From positions 11,196,834-11,260,833 of the forward strand of contig OY969916.1 of assembly GCA_963704535.1 (NCBI GenBank): a stretch of 64,000 bases of DNA, written 5' to 3'. Each line of letters starts with the position of its first letter. Within the stretch, counting starts at the first letter, position 1. Of this stretch, positions 50,001 through 57,703 are shown in pieces. The translations under genes and the position numbers were made by a program. Source of the stretch: G963704535 sp963704535. GTDB lineage: Bacteria > Chloroflexota > Chloroflexia > Chloroflexales > Roseiflexaceae. Below the pieces are notes generated by a model that was not told the DNA's origin, ran no database searches, and saw only the letters and a program-made list of their open reading frames with translations.

Positions 50001-53000
50001 CGCGGCCAGCAGCACGCTCTTGATCGGCACGCCCAGCGACAGGGCCAACTGGCGCAGCGCCTCGACCGTGTCGCCGGCCAGCGTGACCTGGCGACGGGCC
50101 AGCCGGCGCACCGCGTCGACCGGCGGGCGGGCCGGCGACCAGCGCGGCATCAGCGTGACGTCGGCCCCGTCCAGCGCCTCGGCCCAGAAGCGCCGGCACT
50201 CCTCGGACTCGAGCGCCTGCCGCTCCAGCGCGACCACATCGCGGAAGCTGACCGTGGGCGGCGGGAGCAGCGGCGGGGTGCCCCGGCCCAGCTCCGCCAA
50301 ATAGATCTGGAACAGCTCGGTCAGCATCGTCGCCACGCTCCAGCCGTCCAGGATGGCATGGTGGAAACTGAGCGTGAACTGGAAGGTCTGGTCGGTCAGC
50401 CGGTGGATCTGGAAGCGCAGCAGCGGGGGCTGGCTCCAATCGAAGGGCCGGCTCTGCTCGATCTGCTTCCAGGCCGCCAGCGCGCCCTGCTGGGCCTCGG
50501 CGTCCTGCCCGCGCAGGTCCTCCACCGCAACCGGGATGCCGGCCTCGCGGTAGACCAACTGGAGCGGCTCGCTGAAGTTGTGCATGTCGAACGCGGTGCG
50601 CAGCATCGGGTGGCGGCCGGCCAGCGCCAGCGCGGCGCGCTCCAGCGCGGCCCGGTCGAATGGCGCCCGCAGCACAAAGCTGAAGATATCGTGGTAGATC
50701 GCCGTCTCCGGGCTGAACTCGCTGTGGAACAGCATGCCGGCCTGGAGCCGTGAGAGCGGGAATGCGTCCGTGAACGCGTCGAATGTCTCGGGCATCGGCT
50801 TACCGACCTCCTTTTGTATGTTTGCCGCGCGGGTTGAGTTTCTGGAGTTGGCCCGATCTGCATCTGAGAGCAGGCCGAATGGGCTGGCGACCGGGGCGGC
50901 GGGCGCCGGCTCGGTTGGCCGGAGCTGCGCCGCCAGGCCGCGAACAGTCGGGTGCTGGAATAGCTGCTGGAGTGTGAAGTGCAGCCCCTGCGCGCGCGCC
51001 CGCGCGATGATCTGGATGCTACGGATCGAGTCGCCGCCCAGCGCGAAGAAGTTATCCTCGACCCCCACCCGGTCGAGATCCAGCACGCGTGCCCAGATCT
51101 CGGCCAGGGCCTGCTCCTCGGCGCCGACCGGGGGCGTGTACGCGGCCGCTAGATCGGGCCGGGCGTTGTCCGGCGCCGGCAGCGCGCGCCGGTCCAGCTT
51201 GCCGTTGGGCGATAGCGGCAGCGTGTCCAGGAAGATGAACACGGCCGGTATCATGTAGTCGGGCAGGCGCTCGTTGAGGAAGACGCGCAACTCTTGAATT
51301 GTGAATTGTAAATCAGCCTCCTCGGTCCTTTGTTCTTTGTTCCCTTCGACTTCGCTCAGGACAAGCTTTGTTCTTGGTTCTTGGCCGGGGACGACGTAGG
51401 CTACCAGTCGCGGGCTGCCCGGCGTGTCCTCGCGCAGGAGCACGGCCACGGCGCCGACCGCCGGATGCCGGCTCAGGGCCACCTCGATCTCACCCAGCTC
51501 GATCCGGAAGCCGCGCAGCTTGATCTGGAAGTCGGCGCGGCCCAGGTACTCGATCGTGCCGTCCGGCAGCCAGCGCGTCAGGTCGCCCGTTTTGTACAGT
51601 CGGTTGTCAGTTGTCAGTTGTCCGTTGTCCGTTGTCCCTTGCAACTGACCACTGACAACGGACCACGGACAAGGGATGAACCGTTCGGCGGTCAGATCAG
51701 GCCGATTGAGATAGCCACGCGCCAGTTGGACGCCGCCGAGATACAGCTCGCCGTGTACGCCCACCGGCGCGGGCCGCAGGGCGCGGTCGAGCACGTACGC
51801 CCGCGTGTTGGCGATCGGTCGCCCGATCGGCACACTGGGCCGGCCATCGCCGGGTTCGCAGGCCCAATATGTGACATCGACGGCCGCCTCGGTCGGGCCG
51901 TACAGGTTGTGCAGCCCGCCGGGCAGCCGCGCGAAGGCGCGCTCTTGCAGCGGCGCCGGCAGCGCCTCGCCGCTACAGATCACCCGGCGCACTGTGCGGC
52001 AGCGCCGCTCTAGCTCGGGCTCCTCCAGGAACACCTGCAACATTGATGGGACAAAGTGCAGTGTGGTGATCTGCTGCGCGTCGATCAGATCGGTCAGGTA
52101 GGCGCTGTCGCGGTGGCCCTCCGGGCGAGCGAACACCAGCCGCGCCCCGGCCAGCAGCGGCCAGAAGAACTCCCAGACCGACACATCAAAACTAAATGGT
52201 GTCTTTTGCAGCACCCGATCATCCGATCTCAGCGCGTACTGCTGCTGCATCCACAGTAGCCGGTTGACGATCCCGGCGTGGCTATTCATCGCGCCCTTGG
52301 GCTGGCCGGTTGAGCCTGAAGTGTAGATTGTGTAGGCCAGGTGGCCGGGGCCGGTCGTTGGCTCAGGGCAGTGTTCGGGTTCGACCGCGATCTCCGGCCA
52401 GCCGGCGACCAGATCGATCCACACAAGAGACGACGGGCCAGGGAGCGATTCGGTTACATGCATGCGGCCCTGCGAAGCGGCGGTTAGCACCACCAGGGGC
52501 CGCGCGTCGGCCAGCATGAATGCCTGGCGCTCGATCGGGTAGCCAGGGTCGATCGGCACGTAGGCGCCACCAGCCTTCAGGATACCCAGCAGCCCGATGA
52601 TCATCTCGACCGAGCGCTCCATGCAAATGCCCACCAGGCAATCGGGGCCGACGCCGCGAGCGATCAGCACGTGGGCCAGTTGGTTCGCGCGGCGCTCCAG
52701 TGCGGCGTAGGTCAGGCTATGCTGCTCGTAGACGACCGCAACAGCGTCGGGGGCGCGGGCGGCCTGCGCGGCGATCAGCCCGTGGAGCGTGGCGCCGGCG
52801 GTCTCTGGGTAGGCGATCGCCGTGTCGTTCCACTCGGCCAGGCGGCGCAGTTCCTGCTCGCCGAGCAACGCGGCGCTGTGGTGCGACCGACTGGGCTCGG
52901 CGGCCATTTGGGCCAGCGCCGCGCTGTAGTAGCCGGCGATCGCCTGGATCTGCGCCTCGGCCAGTTCGCCGGCATTGTAGTCGAGCGTCAGCAGCACCTG

Positions 53001-56000
53001 CCCGCTGGCCGGGTCAACGCTGAAGTTCGCCAGCAGGGTGAAATTGGTCTCCTGGAACGAGCGCCCTTCCAGCACCTGCGCCTCCTCGGCGCCGATCAGG
53101 CCCTGGTAGACGTGAAAATGGGTGAAGTTGAAGGCCGTCTCGAACAGCGGCTGGTTGCCCCAAACCTTTTGCAGCTCGACCAGCGGGTACTGGCGGAACG
53201 GCAGCAGCTCCTGCTCGGCAGCGAAGGCCGCGCGGGCCAGATCGGCCCAACTGCCGCCCGGTAGCGCCAGCCGGAAGGGCAGCGTATTGAGGAACAGCCC
53301 CAGGATGCGTTCGCTGTCGGCGCCCTCGGGGCGGCCATTGGCGACCAGCCCGGTCAGCACCTCGTCCTGGCCGTGCAGCAGCGCCAGCACGCGCGCGTGC
53401 GCCGCCAGCAGCACGCTCTTGAGCGAAACGGCGGCGTCGCGAGCCAGGCGGCGCAAGCCAGCGGACACCTCAGGGGCGATAGGCGCCGGCAGCGCGCGAA
53501 CCACGCGCGGGCCGGCCTGGTGGAAGGGCGCCGGCCAGCGCGGTAGCGGCGCGAAGCTGCCGCCGGCCAGCCGCCCGCGCCAGAACTCGCGCGCCGCCTC
53601 GTCGGCCAGCACCGCGCGCTCCTGGGCCACAAAGTCGCGGAAAGCCTGGGCCGGCACAGGCCGGGGCGCGGGCGCCTCTGCGCCCAGCCCTCCCAGATAG
53701 GTTTGGAAAAGCTCGGTCATGAGCGAGGCCACGCTCCAGCCATCGAGAATGGCGTGGTGCTCGGTCAAGCTGATCTGGAAGCTCGCGTCGCTGCGCCGGT
53801 GAACCGTGAAGCGCAGCAGCGGCGCGCGGCTCCAATCGAACTTGTCGGCCTTCTCGGCCTCGAACCAGCGATCGAGCGCGGCCTCCTGATCCTCGGCGGG
53901 CAGCTCGCGCAGCTCCTCGACGACCAGCGGGATGGTCGCTTCGCGGTAGACCAACTGGAGCGGCTCGCTGTAGCTTTGGAGATCGAAGGCCGTGCGTAGA
54001 ACCGGGTGGCGCGCGGCCAGTTGGTCCAGCGCCGCGCGCAGTTGGCCGGCGTCGAACGGCGCGCGAACATGGGCGCTGGTGATGTTGTGGTAGACCGCCG
54101 ACTCGGGGCTGTAGGCGCTGTGGAACAGCATGCCGGCCTGGAGCCGCGCCAGCGGGTAGGCGTCCTCGACCGCGTCCGGCAGCCGGGCACGGTCGGCCTC
54201 GGCCAGCAACGCCAGCGCAGCGACGGGCGCGGGCGGCTCGGGCGCGGCCCCGCCGGCGATGGCGGCAAGCTCGGCGATCGTCTGGTGCTGGAACATCTGC
54301 TGCAAGCTGATCGACAGCCCTTGCTCGCGCGCCAGCGCCACCACCCGGATGCTCAGGATCGAGTCGCCGCCCAGCGCGAAGAAGTTGTCGTCGACGCCGA
54401 CTTGGGCCAGGCCCAACGCCTCGCGCCAGATCGCGGCCAGCGCCTGCTCGGCGGGTGTGCGCGCGCCGACGAAGCGCTCGTCCAGTTCCGGGCGCGCGAC
54501 ACCGGGCGCGGGCAGGGCGCGACGATCGAGCTTGCCGCTGGGGGTCAGCGGCAGCGCGTCCAGCGTCACAAACGCGGCCGGCGTCATATAGTCGGGCAGC
54601 GTCTCGCGCACGTGGCGGCGCAGCTCGCCGACCGAGGGGCCGGGCAGCGCGCGCGGAACGATGTAGGCCACCAGCCGCCGGTCGCCGGGAGTGTCCTCGC
54701 GCACGGCCACCAGCGCCGTGCGCACCTCGCTGTGGCGCGCCAGGGCCGCCTCGATCTCGCCCAGCTCGATGCGGAAGCCGCGCACTTTCACCTGCGCGTC
54801 GATCCGGCCCAGGTACTCGATGTCGCCGCCGGGCCGGTAGCGGGCCAGGTCGCCGGTCTTGTACAGCCGACCACCGACCACTGACCACCGACCACCGTTC
54901 CCCACTGTTTGACCGTCGTCGGTCGTCGGTCGTCGGTCGTCGGTCGTCGCGAAGGGATTGGGCACGAACCGCTCAGCGGTCAGCTCGGGCCGGTTGAGAT
55001 ACCCACGCGCCAGCCCGGCCCCGCCGACATACAGCTCGCCCGGTATGCCGATCGGCTGCGGCTGCTGGGTGGCCGGGTCCAGCACCAGCAGTTGCATGTC
55101 GGGGATGGCCTGGCCGATCAGGCTCGGCGCGGCGCTCGCCAGGTCGGCCCGGCCGACCGGCCGGTAGGTCACATGCACCGTCGTCTCGGTGATGCCATAC
55201 ATATTGACCAATTGCGGCCGGGTGTCGCCGTGGCGCGCGAACCAGGGCGCCAAGCTGTGTAGCTCCAGCGCCTCGCCGCCAAAGATCACATAGCGTAGTG
55301 CCAGGTCGGCCGCGCCCCCGCGCTGCTCCTCGACGCGAATGAGCTGCTGGAAGGCCGAGGGGATCTGGTTCAGCACCGTGACCCGCTCCTGCGCCAGCAG
55401 ATCGTAGAACTCCTCGGGCGAGCGGCTGATCGCGTAGGGTACCAGCACGACCCGGCCGCCCGAGCACAGCGCGCCCCATAGCTCCCAGACTGAGAAGTCG
55501 AAGGCGTAGGAGTGGAACAGCGTCCAGATATCATCCGAGCTGAAGCCGAACCAGCCGGCCGTCGCCGACAGCAAGCGCGCCACATTACCGTGGAGCTGCA
55601 CAACGCCCTTGGGCCGGCCGGTCGAGCCGGAGGTGTAGATCACATAGGCCGGGCTGTCGGGCGTCACCAGTGTGTCCGGGTTGTCGGTCGGCTGCTGGGC
55701 GATGCGGTCCCAATCGGCGACCAGATCGACCACCGTTGGTTGTCCGTAGTTCGCTGGGGGCGTATGCAAGTTCGCCGGGGGCGTATGCAATACGCCCTTA
55801 CGATCTGTGGCGCTTTGTTCTTGGGTGGTGAGCAGCACGACGACCTGGGCGTCCTCCAACATATACCGGAGCCGGTCGGCCGGGTAGCTCGGGTCGAGCG
55901 GCAGGTACGCGCCGCCGGCCTTGAGGATGCCCAGCATCCCGACAATCATTTCGACCGAGCGCTCGACACAGATCCCGACCAGCGTCTCCGGGCCGACGCC

Positions 56001-57668
56001 CAGACGGCGCAGCTCGTGCGCCAATTGGTTCGCGCGGGCGTTTAGCTCGGCGTAGCTCAGGCTCTGGCGCGGGCGCCCCTCGGCCGCCGGCATGACCAGC
56101 GCCGTCGCGCCGGGCGTGCGCGCGGCCTGGCGGGCGACCAGTTCGTGGACGCATGTGTCGGCCGGGAAGCGCGCCCGCCCGGTGTTGTACTGCTCCAGTA
56201 GCTCGCGCCGCTCGGCCGGCGTCAGCAGCTCAAGGTCGGCGATGCGCCGCTCGGGCTGGGCCACGGCGTGCTCCAGCAGGGCCTGGAAATGCCCGACCAT
56301 CCGCGCGATCGTGTCCGCGTCGAACAGGTCGGTGCTGTACTCCAAGGCTCCCTGGATGCCGTCATCGGTCTCGACCAGCTCCAGCATCAGGTCGAACTTG
56401 GCGGCGCTGCTCTGCATAGGCAGCGAGCTGAGCGTCAGGCCGGGCAGGTCCAGGCTGGGCATCGGCGCGTTCTGGAGCACAAACGCCACCTGGAACAGCG
56501 GCTGGCGACTGAGGTCGCGCTGGGGCTGAAGCTCCTCGACCAGCTTCTCGAACGGCAGGTCCTGGTGGGCGAAGGTGTCGAGCACGATGTCGCGCAGGCG
56601 CCGCAGCAGCGCGCGGAAGCTCATGCCGCCGTCCAGGGTCGCGCGCAGCGCCAGCGTGTTGGCGAAATAGCCGATCAGCCCGCGCGTCTCGGGTCGGCTG
56701 CGCCCGGCGAGTGGCGTGCCGACAACCAGATCGGCCTGGCGCGAATAGCGAAACAGCAGCGTCTTGAAGCCCGCCAGCAGGATCATAAACAGCGTCGCGT
56801 CTTCCTGGCGGGCCAGCGCCTTGAGCGCCTGGCCCAGCGCAGTCGGCAGCCGCACCGGCGCGCGGGCGCCACGGAAGGACTGCACCGCCGGGCGCGGTCG
56901 GTCGGTCGGCAGCTCCAGCAGCGGCGGGGCGCCGGCCAGTTGGCGCCGCCAGTAGTCGAGCTGCGCCGCCAGTTGCTCGCCCTGGAGCCACTGTCGCTGC
57001 CAGGCGGCGTAATCGGCATACTGAATCGGCAGCTCCGGCAGCGCCGGCCGCTCTCCGGCCACAAACGCCCGGTACAGCGCCGAGACCTCCTGGATGAACA
57101 CGCCGGTAGACCAACCGTCCCAGGCGATGTGATGGACGGTCAGCAGGAACACATGCGCCTCGTCGGCCAGGCGCAGCAGACGGGCACGCAGCAACATGCC
57201 GCTGGAAAGGTCGAATGGCGTGCCGGCCTCCTGCGCGCATAGCCGTGCGACGGTGGCGTGCTGCTCCTCGGGCGGCAGGTCGCGTAGATCCTCGGGCGTC
57301 AGCCGCAATTGCGTGGCCGGCGCGGCGCGCATGACCGGACGGCCTTCCTCGGCGCCGAAGGCCATACGCAGAACCTCGTGGCGGCGCAGTGCCTCGGTCA
57401 GGCTGCGCTCAAGCGCTTCCCGGCGCAACTGTCCATCCAGGCGCAGCGCGATCGGGATGTTGTAGAAAGGATTATTCGGCTCCAACTGGCCCAGGAACCA
57501 GAGCCGCTGCTGGGCGAACGACAGCACCGGCGCCTCTGTCGCCAGCCGCCTCGTGATCGCGCGGCCCTCCTCGGCTCGGCGCGTCTCCTCGCGCAGCTTT
57601 TGCATCAGGATCGCCCGCTTGGCTGGCGAGAGATGTTCCAGTCGCTTCGATTGGTCGGTGGTTGTCAT
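47079..57668 (-). CDS. Trimodular NRPS: C-A(Thr)-T-C-A(Ser)-T-C-A(Cys-like)-T-E(start)
   Basis: 3529 residues, assembling three amino acids. Module 1: C with HHIAWDG, A with YTSGSTGRPKG and pocket residues read by eye as DFWNIGMVHK (threonine), T with GGDSILSIRV near 54.35 kb. Module 2: C with HHAILDG, A pocket about DVWHVSLVDK (serine), T near 51.04 kb. Module 3: C with HHAILDG, A of the LSGDWIPVTLP/GGATEATIWS class, pocket about DLYDFSLIW (closest to cysteine), T with GGDSILSLQI near 47.68 kb, then an E domain cut by a frameshift. Three stretches of dispersed-repeat sequence are translated inside A domains. Between modules 2 and 3 an in-frame AAAGGAGGT plus ATG 50795 suggests a former or hidden gene boundary. 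Pocket assignments are by motif alignment without software. Confidence 0.92.
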   Translation of the reverse strand: MTTTDQSKRLEHLSPAKRAILMQKLREETRRAEEGRAITRRLATEAPVLSFAQQRLWFLGQLEPNNPFYNIPIALRLDGQLRREALERSLTEALRRHEVLRMAFGAEEGRPVMRAAPATQLRLTPEDLRDLPPEEQHATVARLCAQEAGTPFDLSSGMLLRARLLRLADEAHVFLLTVHHIAWDGWSTGVFIQEVSALYRAFVAGERPALPELPIQYADYAAWQRQWLQGEQLAAQLDYWRRQLAGAPPLLELPTDRPRPAVQSFRGARAPVRLPTALGQALKALARQEDATLFMILLAGFKTLLFRYSRQADLVVGTPLAGRSRPETRGLIGYFANTLALRATLDGGMSFRALLRRLRDIVLDTFAHQDLPFEKLVEELQPQRDLSRQPLFQVAFVLQNAPMPSLDLPGLTLSSLPMQSSAAKFDLMLELVETDDGIQGALEYSTDLFDADTIARMVGHFQALLEHAVAQPERRIADLELLTPAERRELLEQYNTGRARFPADTCVHELVARQAARTPGATALVMPAAEGRPRQSLSYAELNARANQLAHELRRLGVGPETLVGICVERSVEMIVGMLGILKAGGAYLPLDPSYPADRLRYMLEDAQVVVLLTTQEQSATDRKGVLHTPPANLHTPPANYGQPTVVDLVADWDRIAQQPTDNPDTLVTPDSPAYVIYTSGSTGRPKGVVQLHGNVARLLSATAGWFGFSSDDIWTLFHSYAFDFSVWELWGALCSGGRVVLVPYAISRSPEEFYDLLAQERVTVLNQIPSAFQQLIRVEEQRGGAADLALRYVIFGGEALELHSLAPWFARHGDTRPQLVNMYGITETTVHVTYRPVGRADLASAAPSLIGQAIPDMQLLVLDPATQQPQPIGIPGELYVGGAGLARGYLNRPELTAERFVPNPFATTDDRRPTTDDGQTVGNGGRWSVVGGRLYKTGDLARYRPGGDIEYLGRIDAQVKVRGFRIELGEIEAALARHSEVRTALVAVREDTPGDRRLVAYIVPRALPGPSVGELRRHVRETLPDYMTPAAFVTLDALPLTPSGKLDRRALPAPGVARPELDERFVGARTPAEQALAAIWREALGLAQVGVDDNFFALGGDSILSIRVVALAREQGLSISLQQMFQHQTIAELAAIAGGAAPEPPAPVAALALLAEADRARLPDAVEDAYPLARLQAGMLFHSAYSPESAVYHNITSAHVRAPFDAGQLRAALDQLAARHPVLRTAFDLQSYSEPLQLVYREATIPLVVEELRELPAEDQEAALDRWFEAEKADKFDWSRAPLLRFTVHRRSDASFQISLTEHHAILDGWSVASLMTELFQTYLGGLGAEAPAPRPVPAQAFRDFVAQERAVLADEAAREFWRGRLAGGSFAPLPRWPAPFHQAGPRVVRALPAPIAPEVSAGLRRLARDAAVSLKSVLLAAHARVLALLHGQDEVLTGLVANGRPEGADSERILGLFLNTLPFRLALPGGSWADLARAAFAAEQELLPFRQYPLVELQKVWGNQPLFETAFNFTHFHVYQGLIGAEEAQVLEGRSFQETNFTLLANFSVDPASGQVLLTLDYNAGELAEAQIQAIAGYYSAALAQMAAEPSRSHHSAALLGEQELRRLAEWNDTAIAYPETAGATLHGLIAAQAARAPDAVAVVYEQHSLTYAALERRANQLAHVLIARGVGPDCLVGICMERSVEMIIGLLGILKAGGAYVPIDPGYPIERQAFMLADARPLVVLTAASQGRMHVTESLPGPSSLVWIDLVAGWPEIAVEPEHCPEPTTGPGHLAYTIYTSGSTGQPKGAMNSHAGIVNRLLWMQQQYALRSDDRVLQKTPFSFDVSVWEFFWPLLAGARLVFARPEGHRDSAYLTDLIDAQQITTLHFVPSMLQVFLEEPELERRCRTVRRVICSGEALPAPLQERAFARLPGGLHNLYGPTEAAVDVTYWACEPGDGRPSVPIGRPIANTRAYVLDRALRPAPVGVHGELYLGGVQLARGYLNRPDLTAERFIPCPWSVVSGQLQGTTDNGQLTTDNRLYKTGDLTRWLPDGTIEYLGRADFQIKLRGFRIELGEIEVALSRHPAVGAVAVLLREDTPGSPRLVAYVVPGQEPRTKLVLSEVEGNKEQRTEEADLQFTIQELRVFLNERLPDYMIPAVFIFLDTLPLSPNGKLDRRALPAPDNARPDLAAAYTPPVGAEEQALAEIWARVLDLDRVGVEDNFFALGGDSIRSIQIIARARAQGLHFTLQQLFQHPTVRGLAAQLRPTEPAPAAPVASPFGLLSDADRANSRNSTRAANIQKEVGKPMPETFDAFTDAFPLSRLQAGMLFHSEFSPETAIYHDIFSFVLRAPFDRAALERAALALAGRHPMLRTAFDMHNFSEPLQLVYREAGIPVAVEDLRGQDAEAQQGALAAWKQIEQSRPFDWSQPPLLRFQIHRLTDQTFQFTLSFHHAILDGWSVATMLTELFQIYLAELGRGTPPLLPPPTVSFRDVVALERQALESEECRRFWAEALDGADVTLMPRWSPARPPVDAVRRLARRQVTLAGDTVEALRQLALSLGVPIKSVLLAAHLRALSSLGGQTAVMTGLVANSRPEAADGERSLGLFLNTLPLQLRLEGGSWRDLVRATYQAEQALLPYRHYPLAEIQKLRGGQPLFETAFNFVHFHVYQNLAAFPDLEVLSGGSFEETNFTFLAEFNLNVRARRVELDLVYDTVVLCEEQIEQIAGYYHRILTELAHAPDGDYATFALLSSQEHRRIVGEWNDTARPYSTDLRMHELFEAQADRAPGAIAALMGARQLSYGELEHQANQLAHQLRGLGVGPGSMVAVYMHRALEMLPALLGILKAGGAYVPLETSFPEARVQWILDTLVIECLITQDEHLPTVAEWVGQCATLKHVVCMDRAEPAEATGLRIWTGADLAVQPESRPAPQGTPNDVAYIIFTSGSTGQPKGVVVRHRPAINLIEWVNGTFAVGPTDRVLFVTSLCFDLSVYDIFGLLGAGGSVRVVSDADLREPEQLLRLLCDEPITFWDSAPAALQQLAPFFPGAVGDISRLRLVFLSGDWIPVTLPDRVRATFPGAQVISLGGATEATIWSNFYPIGAVNPDWASIPYGRPIQNARYYILDHALNPCPIGVPGDLYIGGECLADGYARDPLLSAQKFVPDPFYDRPSAVMYRTGDRARFWPDGVMEFLGRVDFQVKVRGFRIELGEIEATLVQHGAVRECLVLAREQEPGSRDKQLVAYVVAHADQTLTVTELHSFLKQRLPAYMIPAAFVMLETMPLTPNGKVDRKALPALDRARPTLEHAFEAPRGPVEQQLAELWAEVLRLERVGIQDNFLELGGDSILSLQIVTQANHLGLRITPRQIFENPTVAELAAVVGTAGLIQAEQGLVTGPLPLTPIQRWFFEGHPTDPHYFNQAVLLETPRALDPELLTEALRLILRHHDALRLRFVHDDQGWQQICIAPDDQIALDRIDLSDRPAAERPVAIEQAAGALQARLNLNQGPLLRAALFDLGPGQPGRLLILIHHLAIDGVSWRVLLADLQLA
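50806..50814 (-). promoter_or_regulatory. Internal Shine-Dalgarno AAAGGAGGT within the trimodular NRPS
   Basis: Ten bases before in-frame ATG 50795 (MPETFDAFTDAFPLSRLQAG), exactly at the module 2/3 linker. In another frame a TAA precedes the ATG by seven bases, after a plausible protein tail (LQKLNPRGKHTKGGR). Either module 3 starts a separate protein or two genes have fused here. Confidence 0.6.
51310..51390. repeat. Interspersed repeat in the A2 C-terminal subdomain
   Basis: TCCTTTGTTCTTTGTTCCC, CTTCGACTTCGCTCAGGAC and TTTGTTCTTGGTTCTTGG, translated as EPRTKLVLSEVEGNKEQRTE between LVAYVVPGQ and the ELRVFLNERLPDYMIP block. Such low-complexity TTTGTTCTT and GACTTCGCTCAGG words are repeat, not NRPS sequence. 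Confidence 0.7.
51598..51680. repeat. GTCCGTTGTC-family palindrome inside A2, before motif A7
   Basis: GGTTGTCAGTTGTCAGTTGT, CCGTTGTCCGTTGTCCC and the reverse ACTGACCACTGACAACGGAC. It is translated as WSVVSGQLQGTTDNGQLTTD just before RLYKTGDL. The insertion keeps the frame. Confidence 0.8.
54868..54955. repeat. Related palindromic repeat inside A1, before motif A7
   Basis: CGACCACCGACCACTGACC and, after a short spacer, CGTCGTCGGTCGTCGGTCGT. It is translated as ATTDDRRPTTDDGQTVGN...WSVVGG directly before RLYKTGDL. The word differs (CGACCAC rather than TGACAAC), but position and architecture match the A2 and A-Gly insertions. Confidence 0.8.
55735..55812. repeat. CGTATGCAATACGCC-type repeat inside A1 near the N-terminal subdomain
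   Basis: Two copies of TTCGC(T/C)GGGGGCGTATGCAA and then TACGCCCTTACGATC, translated as DRKGVLHTPPANLHTPPANY between LLTTQEQ and VVDLVADW. GTATTGCATACGCCCCC also occurs in the leader of the sugar-binding lipoprotein near 19.3 kb. Confidence 0.7.
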
Positions 57669-57703
57669 ACTATCTCCACAGGTCGGCCCGCCGGGCCCTT
57701 GGT

